Part shown: one piece after another, positions 7,929 through 15,438 of the stretch
How the letters are laid out: every line of letters begins with the position of its first letter
Position numbering within the stretch: position 1 is the first letter of the stretch
NCBI GenBank assembly: GCA_037141255.1
Contig: JBAXCX010000015.1
Span: 1-33,753 of the forward strand
DNA from: IMCC26207 sp037141255
GTDB lineage: Bacteria; Actinomycetota; Acidimicrobiia; Acidimicrobiales; Microtrichaceae
Direction of reading: 5' to 3'
Length of the DNA stretch: 33,753 bases
Translations under genes and position numbers: made by a program
Notes under the pieces: generated by a model
Databases searched by the model: none
Told to the model about the DNA's origin: nothing
The model's input: only the letters and a program-made list of their open reading frames with translations

Positions 7929-9332
7929 TCAGAGAATCAGTCGGCCAGGCAGAACTGCCCGGCTATTCTGCGGAGCCACCGTGTTGAGCAGTTGCACGCT
8001 CCCGCCTTCGGCATTGATTGGGAAGGATGAACTCGTTGACCTGATCTGAGATGAGGTGATGGTGACCGCAGTGGTAGAAGTTGAGGTCAACTTCACCAGC
8101 GCAGCCTTCCCAGCTAGGTCAACCTGAGCGCCGGTAATGCTGACCGTGCCAGCAGTCTTTGATCCAAGTGCCATCCAAATACTCTTCGGCCGGATGGTGT
8201 CGTTGATGAACCTGCGATCAACATTTACACCCTCGAGCAAGGCAATCATTCCGCCCCCTTCCCAGGTCGAGTCAATCGAGGTAACCGATCCCTTGAGGAA
8301 CGAGCCACCGTTCTTTGGCTGCCCAGATTCCGAGCAGCGCATCAGAGTGGTCTGCGAGCTGCTTCCGGTTTGAACTAGGGCGCAGTTGATGGCCGATACG
8401 TTCGTCAGGTTGTGTGTTCCCGTGGAAACGGGTGTGCCGTTCAGGTAAATCACATAGCGGTTCCAGTCAAGACCCGTCACCTTGTCTGCATTCAGGTTCA
8501 GGTGAGGGTGAATGTAGAGGCCGATCGAGGAGTACTTCGAGTTAGCTGGTGCTCGAAGGGTGGTGTTGCGAAGTTCAAGAGACCCCGACCCACCATGTGA
8601 CTCAAAGAACGCAATCCCATCAACCCAACCACTCAGGTCACAGTCGGTGACTTCAAATGCTCCGCCGCCGGCACGAATGATTCCACTGCCGTAGCCGCCC
8701 GTAATCGTCACGTTGCGCACCATGAACCGGGAGTTCCATGTGCGGTACAACTGCCATGAGATTGCGGCCATGATGTTTTCAGTCGCAGGCTCCCAGTTAG
8801 CCGTAGACGGACCTTCAATGCGCAGATTCTTGATTTCTAGTTGCGAGCCATCACGAAGGGAGTCAGCATTGAGCAAGTGCGCAGTTGGGGGCTTTGAACC
8901 AGCAACTCGCAAGGTTGTTCCGTTGCCCTCAATACGCATCGACTTGTTGATGCGCAGCGTGGTTCCTTCTGGCAAGTCGATCACTCCACCGGGGAAGATG
9001 CAGACATCAGTTGCAGAATCCAGCAGCAGCTGTAGATAAGTAGCTGTCACCACAGTCGGAACAGCAGGCGCCGCAGTTGTGCCGGGGCCTGCTAAGCGAG
9101 CGGAAGCGAGAGCATTGTTTGGTGCAGCTGAGTCGGCCGGCAGACTTGGGTCGACGCCCGAATCCGATAGGGAACCGGCCATTGGCGCACAGGCAGCAGT
9201 ACCGAGCGCGGTAGCGGTCAGGCCAAGTACTTGAAGAAAGCGCCGACGCTCAATCCGCTCACTCTCTAGCCTCCAGCCGCGTGGCTTTGGAAGCTGATTG
9301 GTTCCCGTCGTGTTGTGTGTCTGAACCCGCAT
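7929..9332 (-). CDS. Tat-exported right-handed beta-helix protein
   Basis: The protein has 467 residues. A twin-arginine signal is present, with RRRFLQVLGL at 29-38 followed by a hydrophobic stretch ending LGTAAC. Cys48 could be lipidated, although the lipobox is not ideal. After a Ser/Ala/Pro-rich linker, the segment from about 95 onward contains repeated short strands with Asn/Gly/Asp turns (VRNVTITGGYGSGII, FEVTDCDLSGWVDGIAF, LELRNTTLRAP). These are typical of parallel beta-helix (PbH1, pectate-lyase-like) folds, so it may bind, cleave or epimerise a surface polysaccharide. No catalytic residues can be assigned. TAAGGAG precedes the ATG at a good distance. It lies downstream of the ligase-like gene and the lipoprotein on the same strand. 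Confidence 0.8.
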   Translation of the reverse strand: MRVQTHNTTGTNQLPKPRGWRLESERIERRRFLQVLGLTATALGTAACAPMAGSLSDSGVDPSLPADSAAPNNALASARLAGPGTTAAPAVPTVVTATYLQLLLDSATDVCIFPGGVIDLPEGTTLRINKSMRIEGNGTTLRVAGSKPPTAHLLNADSLRDGSQLEIKNLRIEGPSTANWEPATENIMAAISWQLYRTWNSRFMVRNVTITGGYGSGIIRAGGGAFEVTDCDLSGWVDGIAFFESHGGSGSLELRNTTLRAPANSKYSSIGLYIHPHLNLNADKVTGLDWNRYVIYLNGTPVSTGTHNLTNVSAINCALVQTGSSSQTTLMRCSESGQPKNGGSFLKGSVTSIDSTWEGGGMIALLEGVNVDRRFINDTIRPKSIWMALGSKTAGTVSITGAQVDLAGKAALVKLTSTSTTAVTITSSQIRSTSSSFPINAEGGSVQLLNTVAPQNSRAVLPGRLIL

Positions 9333-9509
9333 TTTGCACCACTCCTTAGAGAGTGCATCGACGCAAAATCAGGTCTGCTTGAGAAAGCCGGCTTGATTCG
9401 GTCCGGTCGGCCTAGGGATCGCTCTTGCGTGGGCCTAATGAAGTGAAAGTCGACATCGGAGAGAAGTGCTCGCCGAGAGCGCTTCACTCTGTGCCGTCAA
9501 GGGCAGTAG

Positions 9510-10043
9510 CTAGGCCTGACCAAAACCTTTGGTGGGAAGCCCGAGAGCCTCACGAAGCCGGATGGCAGCGGCCAGAGCTGATGTATACGCAGCCTCACGT
9601 TGTTCCCGGTTAGCTGTCTGAGCAGTTTCAGTTCCCGCGAGTTGGGCGCATTCCGCTTCCAATTCTGCCACCAGTGAATTCTTTGCGCTTGAGTCCGCAA
9701 CGAGTGCTTGGTACTGCTCAGGCCAGACTGTGTTTCCCAACAACTCCACGAAACGCTGCGATACTTTCACCCTCTCGCCGCAGTACCCCGGAATCTTGTC
9801 CCATGGCAGCCTGCGATTGCTGTCAACGGACGCAAGGTACTGGTCATCAATGGCCTTCCGCTGAGGAAGCATCTCTGAGATTATTGACGAGTAGGCCGCT
9901 TGAGCCGTCTGCTGCTCTGCCAAGTTGGGGGCGGTTGTTGTTGCAGGCTTTTTGGTCTCGGCAGGAGCAGCGTTGTCACCTTCGCCACACCCCGAGATGA
10001 CCAGCACAGACAGAGCAATTCCGAGCACAAGGATCTTCTTCAT
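9510..10043 (-). CDS. Small secreted lipoprotein of unknown function
   Basis: The protein has 177 residues. It has a clear lipoprotein signal peptide: MKK, a hydrophobic core, and the lipobox VISGC with Cys19 as lipidation site. A Thr/Ala/Pro-rich linker (KKPATTTAP) follows, then a mainly helical region with several Gln, Glu and Ala residues. I do not recognise the family. It should be anchored to the outer face of the cytoplasmic membrane. There is no Shine-Dalgarno before the ATG, and a TATAGAAT element ends 10 bases upstream. A leaderless or near-leaderless transcript is therefore likely. It lies between the beta-helix protein and the O-antigen-ligase-like gene, which suggests a role at the cell surface. 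Confidence 0.78.
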   Translation of the reverse strand: MKKILVLGIALSVLVISGCGEGDNAAPAETKKPATTTAPNLAEQQTAQAAYSSIISEMLPQRKAIDDQYLASVDSNRRLPWDKIPGYCGERVKVSQRFVELLGNTVWPEQYQALVADSSAKNSLVAELEAECAQLAGTETAQTANREQREAAYTSALAAAIRLREALGLPTKGFGQA

Positions 10044-10052
10044 CGTTCAATG

Positions 10053-10060
10053 ATTCTATA
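10053..10060 (-). promoter_or_regulatory. Candidate -10 element for the lipoprotein gene
   Basis: TATAGAAT reads on the minus strand 10 bases before the lipoprotein ATG at 10043. Transcription would begin within a few bases of the start codon, and no ribosome binding site is present. This fits leaderless initiation, which is common in actinobacteria. No good -35 was found. Confidence 0.4.
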
Positions 10061-10102
10061 GGCGGGGTGAATGACTCGTGGATGCAATACAGAAATAGGA
10101 CC

Positions 10103-10117
10103 AGCGGCAGGGCCGCT
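10103..10117 (-). terminator. Hairpin, possible terminator of the O-antigen-ligase-like gene
   Basis: AGCGGC-AGG-GCCGCT forms a perfect 6-bp GC-rich stem with a 3-base loop in the 120-bp gap after the ligase-like gene. On the minus strand it is followed by a T-rich but interrupted stretch (CCTATTTCTGTATT), so it is a weak intrinsic terminator at best. Confidence 0.4.
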
Positions 10118-10163
10118 ACCTGAAGAACCTCGTTGCCCAGATTCTGGGGCTCTGACGCAGGAT

Positions 10164-11762
10164 TTATGCAAACGGGTTGGTCTGTGGCCCGCCGTTATAG
10201 GGAGGCGGCGTACTCGGGGTGCTCACGGATTGATCAGCCGGCTGATCACCCGTCTCGTCTGAGGGCTGAGCTGATTTTGAATCCAAGGAGCCAACCTCTG
10301 CCCGCTGAACGGACTCAGCCTCAGGATCACCCGTGTCATCTAGGTCCGGATCTGACTCCGCCGGCGTGATGGGTGATCCGGTCAAGCTAAGAAAGGCCAG
10401 ACCAAAGGCAAAGGGCACAGCTACGATTCGCAGATTGGCATAAAACATCTGCGCTACTGCCCATGTCAGCCAAGCAATCGAAAATGCTCGACCTGGGCCG
10501 GCGCGCTTGGCGGCGCTAAAGGCAAGGAAGAGGAATAAAACGATTGACAAGATACCTGCAATGCCATGTTCGCCGAGCATCCGGGTGAACTCGGTATGCG
10601 AAGAGGCCTCGTCCACGCAGTGATCAGAGCGTATTTGGCAGACCCTGAACCCAAGCCGCTGATACTTCGTCATCCCCGGGCCAACTCCGAAGACAAAGTT
10701 GCTTGAAAAGATCTCGGCATCATTCGCAGCAAGCTCAGTTCGAGAAGATTTCGTGTTCGAGAAACGAGCCTCAAACGCTCCACCTGTGAAACCTTCAAGC
10801 CAAGGGAAGACCACAAAGTAGGCAAGAGCGAACGAGATTGCGGCTACAGCCAAAATGCCGTTGCGTACTCGCCGGTTTCTGGCCTGCGTCAGAGCAAACA
10901 CGGCCATAGCGATACCCACGGCAAATGAACCACCCCGAGAAAAGGTAAGTAATACCTGCACTCCCAGAATAACTGCCATGATCGAGGCAAGAATCTTGGG
11001 TGCCTTTTGTCGTTCCGAGATGATCAAGAGGATGGCGGCCATGATCCCAAGCGATAGCGCCGAGGAAACCTGCACGGGGCCAAAGCCCCCTGAGGTAGTA
11101 AAATTCGACTGGGAGCCAAAATTGATTTTTCCAGCAAAGGCCAGTTCGGAGCGCACACTGGCCGCGGCGATGGTGAGTGGCCCGACGGCGGAAACCAGCG
11201 CGACCCAAAGTACGCGTCGATACACCCAGGGTTCACTCCGCACCTGTGAGGTGAACATCACAAAAGTGGCAAGTGCAAGCGGACCGCTCAGCGCGAACGC
11301 AACAATCTGTCTCGCTCCGGATCCCGCCACGCCAATCGTAATGACTATGGAGGGCAGCAGAAGTGCTGCATAGAGAAGGGCAAGTTTTCCATCTCGACCA
11401 ACACGTTGAATCACGAAGAAAACTGCAAAAACGGACAGAAGGATAAACAAATAGGGCGCAGCCAGATAGAAAATCGGTGCTTTCACCTGCCGCCACAGAA
11501 CCTCGCTGCCCGTGGTGTAAGCAAGTGTGCAAATCACCAGGGCAAGATTTCGCTTAAACACTGCGTAGAGACCAAAAAACAGAATTGCGGCAGCATGCAC
11601 TAATCCCAAAATGCGGACTTCTTGCATGGCCAGGGCAAGGGTCACCTCAAGCAGAATTGCGCCCAGCAAGACCATCCACCGGGGGACCCGCACGTTCGGC
11701 GCGTCTGACGGATGGGAAGTCATGAAGGCGACTTCGCTCGTACTAATCTCCGCTGCAGTCAC
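10164..11762 (-). CDS. O-antigen ligase/polymerase-like membrane protein (Wzy/WaaL family)
   Basis: The predicted protein has 532 residues, with about ten hydrophobic helices from residue 30 to about 455 and a long soluble C-terminal tail rich in Asp, Glu, Ser and Pro. The large extracytoplasmic loop (about 330-390) ends with SSHTEFTRMLGEHGIAG, the His-containing segment conserved in the Wzy_C domain of O-antigen ligases and polymerases. The role is polymerisation of repeat units or ligation of glycan to an acceptor at the outer face of the membrane. An actinomycete lacks LPS, so the acceptor would be a wall or lipid glycan (inference). I prefer the GTG at 11762, with AAAGGGG six bases upstream, over a GTG at 11768. 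Confidence 0.85.
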   Translation of the reverse strand: MTAAEISTSEVAFMTSHPSDAPNVRVPRWMVLLGAILLEVTLALAMQEVRILGLVHAAAILFFGLYAVFKRNLALVICTLAYTTGSEVLWRQVKAPIFYLAAPYLFILLSVFAVFFVIQRVGRDGKLALLYAALLLPSIVITIGVAGSGARQIVAFALSGPLALATFVMFTSQVRSEPWVYRRVLWVALVSAVGPLTIAAASVRSELAFAGKINFGSQSNFTTSGGFGPVQVSSALSLGIMAAILLIISERQKAPKILASIMAVILGVQVLLTFSRGGSFAVGIAMAVFALTQARNRRVRNGILAVAAISFALAYFVVFPWLEGFTGGAFEARFSNTKSSRTELAANDAEIFSSNFVFGVGPGMTKYQRLGFRVCQIRSDHCVDEASSHTEFTRMLGEHGIAGILSIVLFLFLAFSAAKRAGPGRAFSIAWLTWAVAQMFYANLRIVAVPFAFGLAFLSLTGSPITPAESDPDLDDTGDPEAESVQRAEVGSLDSKSAQPSDETGDQPADQSVSTPSTPPPYNGGPQTNPFA

Positions 11763-11788
11763 TGTCACCCCCTTTCTGGACTCTGGTC

Positions 11789-11794
11789 ACTATA
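11789..11794 (-). promoter_or_regulatory. Candidate -10 element for the ligase-like gene
   Basis: TATAGT reads on the minus strand 27 bases upstream of the preferred GTG start, leaving a leader of about 20 nt that contains the ribosome binding site. No convincing -35 hexamer is present. The 109-bp gap is divergent with the plus-strand radical SAM gene. Confidence 0.35.
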
Positions 11795-11843
11795 CCGGTG
11801 CAGTTGGCAGAAACCTTTGAGACCTCAGGCGGAGAGATCTACC

Positions 11844-11860
11844 CCTGCGGGTATCCTGCA
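11844..11860 (+). promoter_or_regulatory. Small hairpin upstream of the plus-strand radical SAM gene
   Basis: CTGCGGG-TAT-CCTGCAG can fold into a 7-bp stem (one G-U pair as RNA) with a 3-base loop, just before GAGGTGG and the start region at 11878-11896. Its position could affect ribosome access. No function is shown by sequence alone. Confidence 0.3.
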
Positions 11861-11877
11861 GAGGTGGTAGTTCTCCG

Positions 11878-13425
11878 TTGGGGTGGTTTCTTGTGGTGAA
11901 CCTTGACGCGTATCACCTTGGCAGAGCCATTGAGCATCAGCCGTTTCGTTCGGCTTGTTATGCGCCCTTTGTCGGGCTGTCATTCGACATGAACGGGTCG
12001 GTTTCGGTCTGTGCATTCACTCGAACTAAGCCTTTGGGCCGCGTGGGTGAGACTCCGCTGATGGAGATGTGGCGCGGCGAACGCATCTCACGCCTGCGTG
12101 AAGCAGTAGTGGCAGATGATTTGTCCTATGCCTGTTCTCGCTGCGCAGAAGAAATCGCCGGTGGCAATCTGAGTGGCAGTCTGGCAGTTGGTTTTGACCA
12201 GTTCACCGCTTCGCCGGTGCCTGAGTGGCCCACTCGCATGGAGTTTGCTCTGAGTACGGCCTGCAATCTGCAATGTGTGATGTGTAGCGGGGAATTTTCA
12301 TCATCAATTCGTGCTCATCGTGAGGGTCTTCCGCCGCTGCCACAAAGCTATGGAGAGGAGTTCCTTGAGGAGCTTGACCCTTTTCTGCCACACCTGCAGC
12401 AGGCGCGTTTCCTGGGCGGGGAACCGTTTTTAGCCGAGATCAACTTTCGGATCTGGGAGCGCATGATTGAGCTCGGCCTGCAGGTTGAGTGCAACGTGAC
12501 CACCAATGGCACCCAGTGGACTCCCCGTGTTCAGCGGGTACTTGAGCAGTTGCCGTTCTCGATCGGTATCTCTATTGACGGAACCACCCCCGAGACCGTT
12601 GAACTGATTCGCTCGGGTGGCAGCTATGAGCGAATCATGGAGAATTTGGGGCACTTCGTTGCTTATCGTGACCGTCATGGCTCGTCTCTGAGTCTGACGT
12701 TTTGCTTGATGATCGAGAATGCCCACGAGTTTGTTGACTACTTACTCATGGCCGAGGATCTGGGCTGTCAGGTGTACGTCAACACCGTTCGACAACCCGT
12801 TCGTCACAGCTTGTATCAGCTTGCTCCCGTCGAGTTACAAGAGGTTCTGTCCCGCCTTGAGGTCCAAGCTGCGGCCGTGGAAGGCCGCCTGTTACTCAAC
12901 TCGGCAGCACTGAACGAACAGCTCGCTCGGCTTCGCAGCCACCTGGCTACTTCTCTGGGTACCCCGGTGGAATTTGCCAGAGCCTCGACTGAGCAGACGC
13001 GGTTTCAGGACTTGGTGGACAGCTTGAGCCAACCCGGAATTGAAGAGGATGAACTTATTGCGCTGCTGCAGAAAGCTTCAGCACATCACACAGCAGGAGG
13101 GGACGCCGTGTCGGTGCTGCGCTGCGATGCTGCAGAACAGATACTTCAGGGTAACCATTATGTTGGCCTTCGCCCAGAACAGTTTGTGTCGGCGCATGCG
13201 AGCGTTTTGCATCCCATGCTCGCCGAGCAACTCGGCCACCGCATTGATGTGGTGGCTGATCACTCAGGAAACGGATCGAGTACTCGAGTTCTCAGTTTTT
13301 GTGAGCCCGGAGCGAGGCCTTCAATCATGATCACCATGGCCCGTCGCGGACCAGACCCGTGGTCCACTAGTCGTTATGCCACTCTGCTTCGTAGCGGCGA
13401 TTCGAGGCCAGCGAATGGAGACTGA
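11878..13425 (+). CDS. Radical SAM enzyme with N-terminal twitch and PAS-like C-terminus (paralog A)
   Basis: The protein has 515 residues. An N-terminal twitch/SPASM-like half-domain has Cys27 (ACYAP), Cys45, Cys86 and Cys89 (CSRC), enough ligands for an auxiliary iron-sulfur cluster. The radical SAM core follows, with CNLQCVMC (Cys129, 133, 136), GGEP (180-183), NVTTNGTQW and SIDGT. The last 100 or so residues resemble a degenerate PAS fold. This is the most divergent of four paralogs: it has CAF where the others have CCQN, and CSGEF where they have CNGDW. The substrate is unknown. The listed start is TTG. GTG codons at 11893 and 11896 align better with paralog B and may be the true start. 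The stop overlaps the next reading frame (ATG 13415) by 11 bp. Confidence 0.85.
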   Translation: MGWFLVVNLDAYHLGRAIEHQPFRSACYAPFVGLSFDMNGSVSVCAFTRTKPLGRVGETPLMEMWRGERISRLREAVVADDLSYACSRCAEEIAGGNLSGSLAVGFDQFTASPVPEWPTRMEFALSTACNLQCVMCSGEFSSSIRAHREGLPPLPQSYGEEFLEELDPFLPHLQQARFLGGEPFLAEINFRIWERMIELGLQVECNVTTNGTQWTPRVQRVLEQLPFSIGISIDGTTPETVELIRSGGSYERIMENLGHFVAYRDRHGSSLSLTFCLMIENAHEFVDYLLMAEDLGCQVYVNTVRQPVRHSLYQLAPVELQEVLSRLEVQAAAVEGRLLLNSAALNEQLARLRSHLATSLGTPVEFARASTEQTRFQDLVDSLSQPGIEEDELIALLQKASAHHTAGGDAVSVLRCDAAEQILQGNHYVGLRPEQFVSAHASVLHPMLAEQLGHRIDVVADHSGNGSSTRVLSFCEPGARPSIMITMARRGPDPWSTSRYATLLRSGDSRPANGD

Positions 13426-13570
13426 TGAGGCTGCAAGAACGCCTCGCCGATTCAGAGACTTGTCTGGTCTGCAACGGGCCTTCTACATAGCGCTTGCTTT
13501 ATTGGTCGTCCTAGTGGGCTTCGTCACGCTCGCTCAAAAAATCTCGGGAACAGACAACCTTTGGCGATGA
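13415..13570 (+). pseudogene. N-terminal fragment of the frameshifted GT-C-like membrane protein
   Basis: A 51-residue frame starts at an ATG overlapping the end of radical SAM paralog A. It has a basic N-terminus and one membrane helix (YIALALLVVLVGFVTLA), then stops at TGA after SGTDNLWR. The next frame continues directly: read +1 from AACCTTTGG it gives FGDEARFGLESRRA and then the 13602 gene. Removing one C or T around 13557-13562 restores DNFGDEARF, which suggests a single-base insertion. This fragment is therefore probably the missing first membrane helix of the downstream protein, not an independent small gene. Confidence 0.7.
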
Positions 13571-13601
13571 AGCCCGGTTCGGACTTGAGTCCCGTCGGGC
13601 G

Positions 13602-15218
13602 GTGTCTGCAACCGCTCGCTCTGAGGATTCATCAATGAATCTCAGCCTGAAGGTTCGCGGTACTGGGGCCTATACCACCTCAGATGAGTATGGGGGAGAG
13701 GTGACGTTCGAGCCGGGACCCGCAGCGCATCTTGTAGCGCTTCCGTTTGTTCGCGGCCTTGGCACTCGGAACGGTCTCTGGACTTTTGCCGTTGCCCTCA
13801 ATGTGACGGCCTTGCTTCTGGCCGCATGGGCCGCTTTTCGCACTGGCGGACTGGGCGTAGCTGCATGGGTAGTTGCGTGTGGTTTCTTGACGCTGAATCT
13901 CACAACCCAGACATTTGTGCTGAACATGAATTTTCTCGTACTGCCGAGCTTTGCTGCCCTGCTAGTGGCCTGGGCGGTTTCTCGCGGTGACGTGGTGATG
14001 TACCCACTACTCGCTGGGCTGGTTTCTTTCATCGTTCAGACACATATTGGCTATGGGGTGCTACCAGTCGTTGCTGCGTTAGCGGCGACTGCTCTACTGG
14101 CTACGCATCGCGGGAAATTCAGAAAACTTGTTGGATGGCGCTATTCGGGACCCACTTTTGCCGTGTTGTTGGTGTTGTGGTTTCCTCCGCTCCTGGACCA
14201 AATCTTTGGCACGGGAAACCTCTCCAAGCTCCTCGGATTGCGACTGCCCGGAAGTGGTCTGATGGGGGCATGGAATGGCCTCGGGGCAATTCTCCAACTT
14301 CCACCGGCGCTTGAGCCTTCAGCCCAAGACCTGCAGTCGCCCCGGGCAGTTGAGCTACTCGTAGCCGCAGCGTTGGTGGTAGGCCTTATCAAGTTCTGGC
14401 CGCGGTTCAGGTCACAGTATGAGCTACTCGTGATTACCTTGGCTGTTCTCCTCGGATCAGTACTTGTGGCTTGGTTGAGTCCTCCAGGAAGTTCGGTTGC
14501 CTACCACCTCTATTGGATCGGCATTGCTGTTGGTTTTCTTTTCGCTGCCGCCGGCATTTTGCTGCTGAGGATTGAAAATCCAGCGGGAAGGATGATCCGG
14601 CGGTGGAATCCGAATCTGCGACTTGGTTTGGGTCTTGGCATCGTTGCAGTTGCTGCGCTGCCGCTGCTCGCTCCCCGACACCTATCAGCTGGGGACCAAC
14701 GAATCGTGGCGGCCACGGAGTCACTGACCGATAGCTTGGCGAAGCAACTCGATCCGACTGTTCCTTGGGTTCTTGTATCGCGTGGAGGCTGGTCGGCCGA
14801 GGCTGTAGCCAATGGCGTCATTGCACACCTTGGCGACGCTGGGGTTTCGGTCCGAAAGGGTGTTGCCGTTGAGCCTGGAGAGCAAGCGCTCATTCTGTCG
14901 AGCGGACCACTTGACGTGAAGGGGAAGGCGCGAGGAATCGCGAAATTCGGGGAGCAAACTTCGAGTTCGAAGGCTTGGTCCACAGCAGTTGACGCCTTTG
15001 CGGCGGATCATGCACCAGTGCGAATGGCAACAAATGACAGCAATCTAGTAAGTAGCTATCTGGATGGCCGCACTGACTCGATCTGCCCCGACCAAACGGT
15101 TCTGGATGCAAGCGCCTTGCGTGGTCTAGCTCCAGGTGCTCTTGCTGGGCTGTATGGCCACAATCAGGTGCTCAAGCCGCGCCTTCCCCCCGATTTGCTT
15201 ATAGGAGCGAAAGCATAG
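13602..15218 (+). CDS. GT-C-like polytopic membrane protein, probably broken at its 5' end
   Basis: The protein has 538 residues from a GTG start, with the frame open further upstream to about 13551. An extracytoplasmic loop with EPGPAAHLVALP resembles the PGP loop of actinobacterial GT-C glycosyltransferase-like proteins. About nine hydrophobic helices follow up to about residue 365, then a soluble C-terminal domain of about 170 residues. GT-C enzymes use polyprenyl-phosphate sugars on the outer membrane face, so such a role is possible, but no catalytic motif is certain. The usual first helix and the acidic DEARF-like loop lie in another frame (13415-13570). The long intact frame argues for either a very recent frameshift or a base-call error. 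It follows radical SAM paralog A in the same direction. Confidence 0.72.
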   Translation: MSATARSEDSSMNLSLKVRGTGAYTTSDEYGGEVTFEPGPAAHLVALPFVRGLGTRNGLWTFAVALNVTALLLAAWAAFRTGGLGVAAWVVACGFLTLNLTTQTFVLNMNFLVLPSFAALLVAWAVSRGDVVMYPLLAGLVSFIVQTHIGYGVLPVVAALAATALLATHRGKFRKLVGWRYSGPTFAVLLVLWFPPLLDQIFGTGNLSKLLGLRLPGSGLMGAWNGLGAILQLPPALEPSAQDLQSPRAVELLVAAALVVGLIKFWPRFRSQYELLVITLAVLLGSVLVAWLSPPGSSVAYHLYWIGIAVGFLFAAAGILLLRIENPAGRMIRRWNPNLRLGLGLGIVAVAALPLLAPRHLSAGDQRIVAATESLTDSLAKQLDPTVPWVLVSRGGWSAEAVANGVIAHLGDAGVSVRKGVAVEPGEQALILSSGPLDVKGKARGIAKFGEQTSSSKAWSTAVDAFAADHAPVRMATNDSNLVSSYLDGRTDSICPDQTVLDASALRGLAPGALAGLYGHNQVLKPRLPPDLLIGAKA

Positions 15219-15390
15219 ATGGATAATCAGCAGTTCAACGTCTACCAAGTTACTGAGTCGCCACACGCAAGAAAAGCACCAGTGCTCTCGTCGATCCACT
15301 GTCCTTCTGGCTGAACCCTGATTGTTCTTGCTCAATCCATGGCCCGAGCGCAGACTCGACAAGACAAAGTGCACCCGCCGAGAAAACAGT

Positions 15391-15438
15391 CAGCGGAGCA
15401 AACAATCAGGGGAGTAATGAGGCAGGGGAGTTATCAGT
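15391..15438. repeat. Degenerate 16-bp tandem repeat at the end of the B12 radical SAM gene
   Basis: CAGGGGAGTAATGAGG (15407-15422) is followed in phase by CAGGGGAGTTATCAGT (15423-15438) and preceded by the weaker CAGCGGAGCAAACAAT (15391-15406). The array includes the stop codon of the minus-strand gene. The remaining part of the 215-bp convergent gap (15219-15390) shows no gene, and only a stem too tight for a terminator (AGCACCAGTGCT, 15275-15286). Confidence 0.6.

Noticed and set aside
13536..13541. Run of six As considered as a programmed frameshift site for the GT-C-like gene
   Set aside because: The run is out of phase with a -1 slippery heptamer and the needed shift is +1. A single inserted base at 13557-13562 explains the break more simply.
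15275..15286. AGCAC-CA-GTGCT considered as a terminator between convergent genes
   Set aside because: The two-base loop is too tight for a normal hairpin and no T-run follows on either strand.
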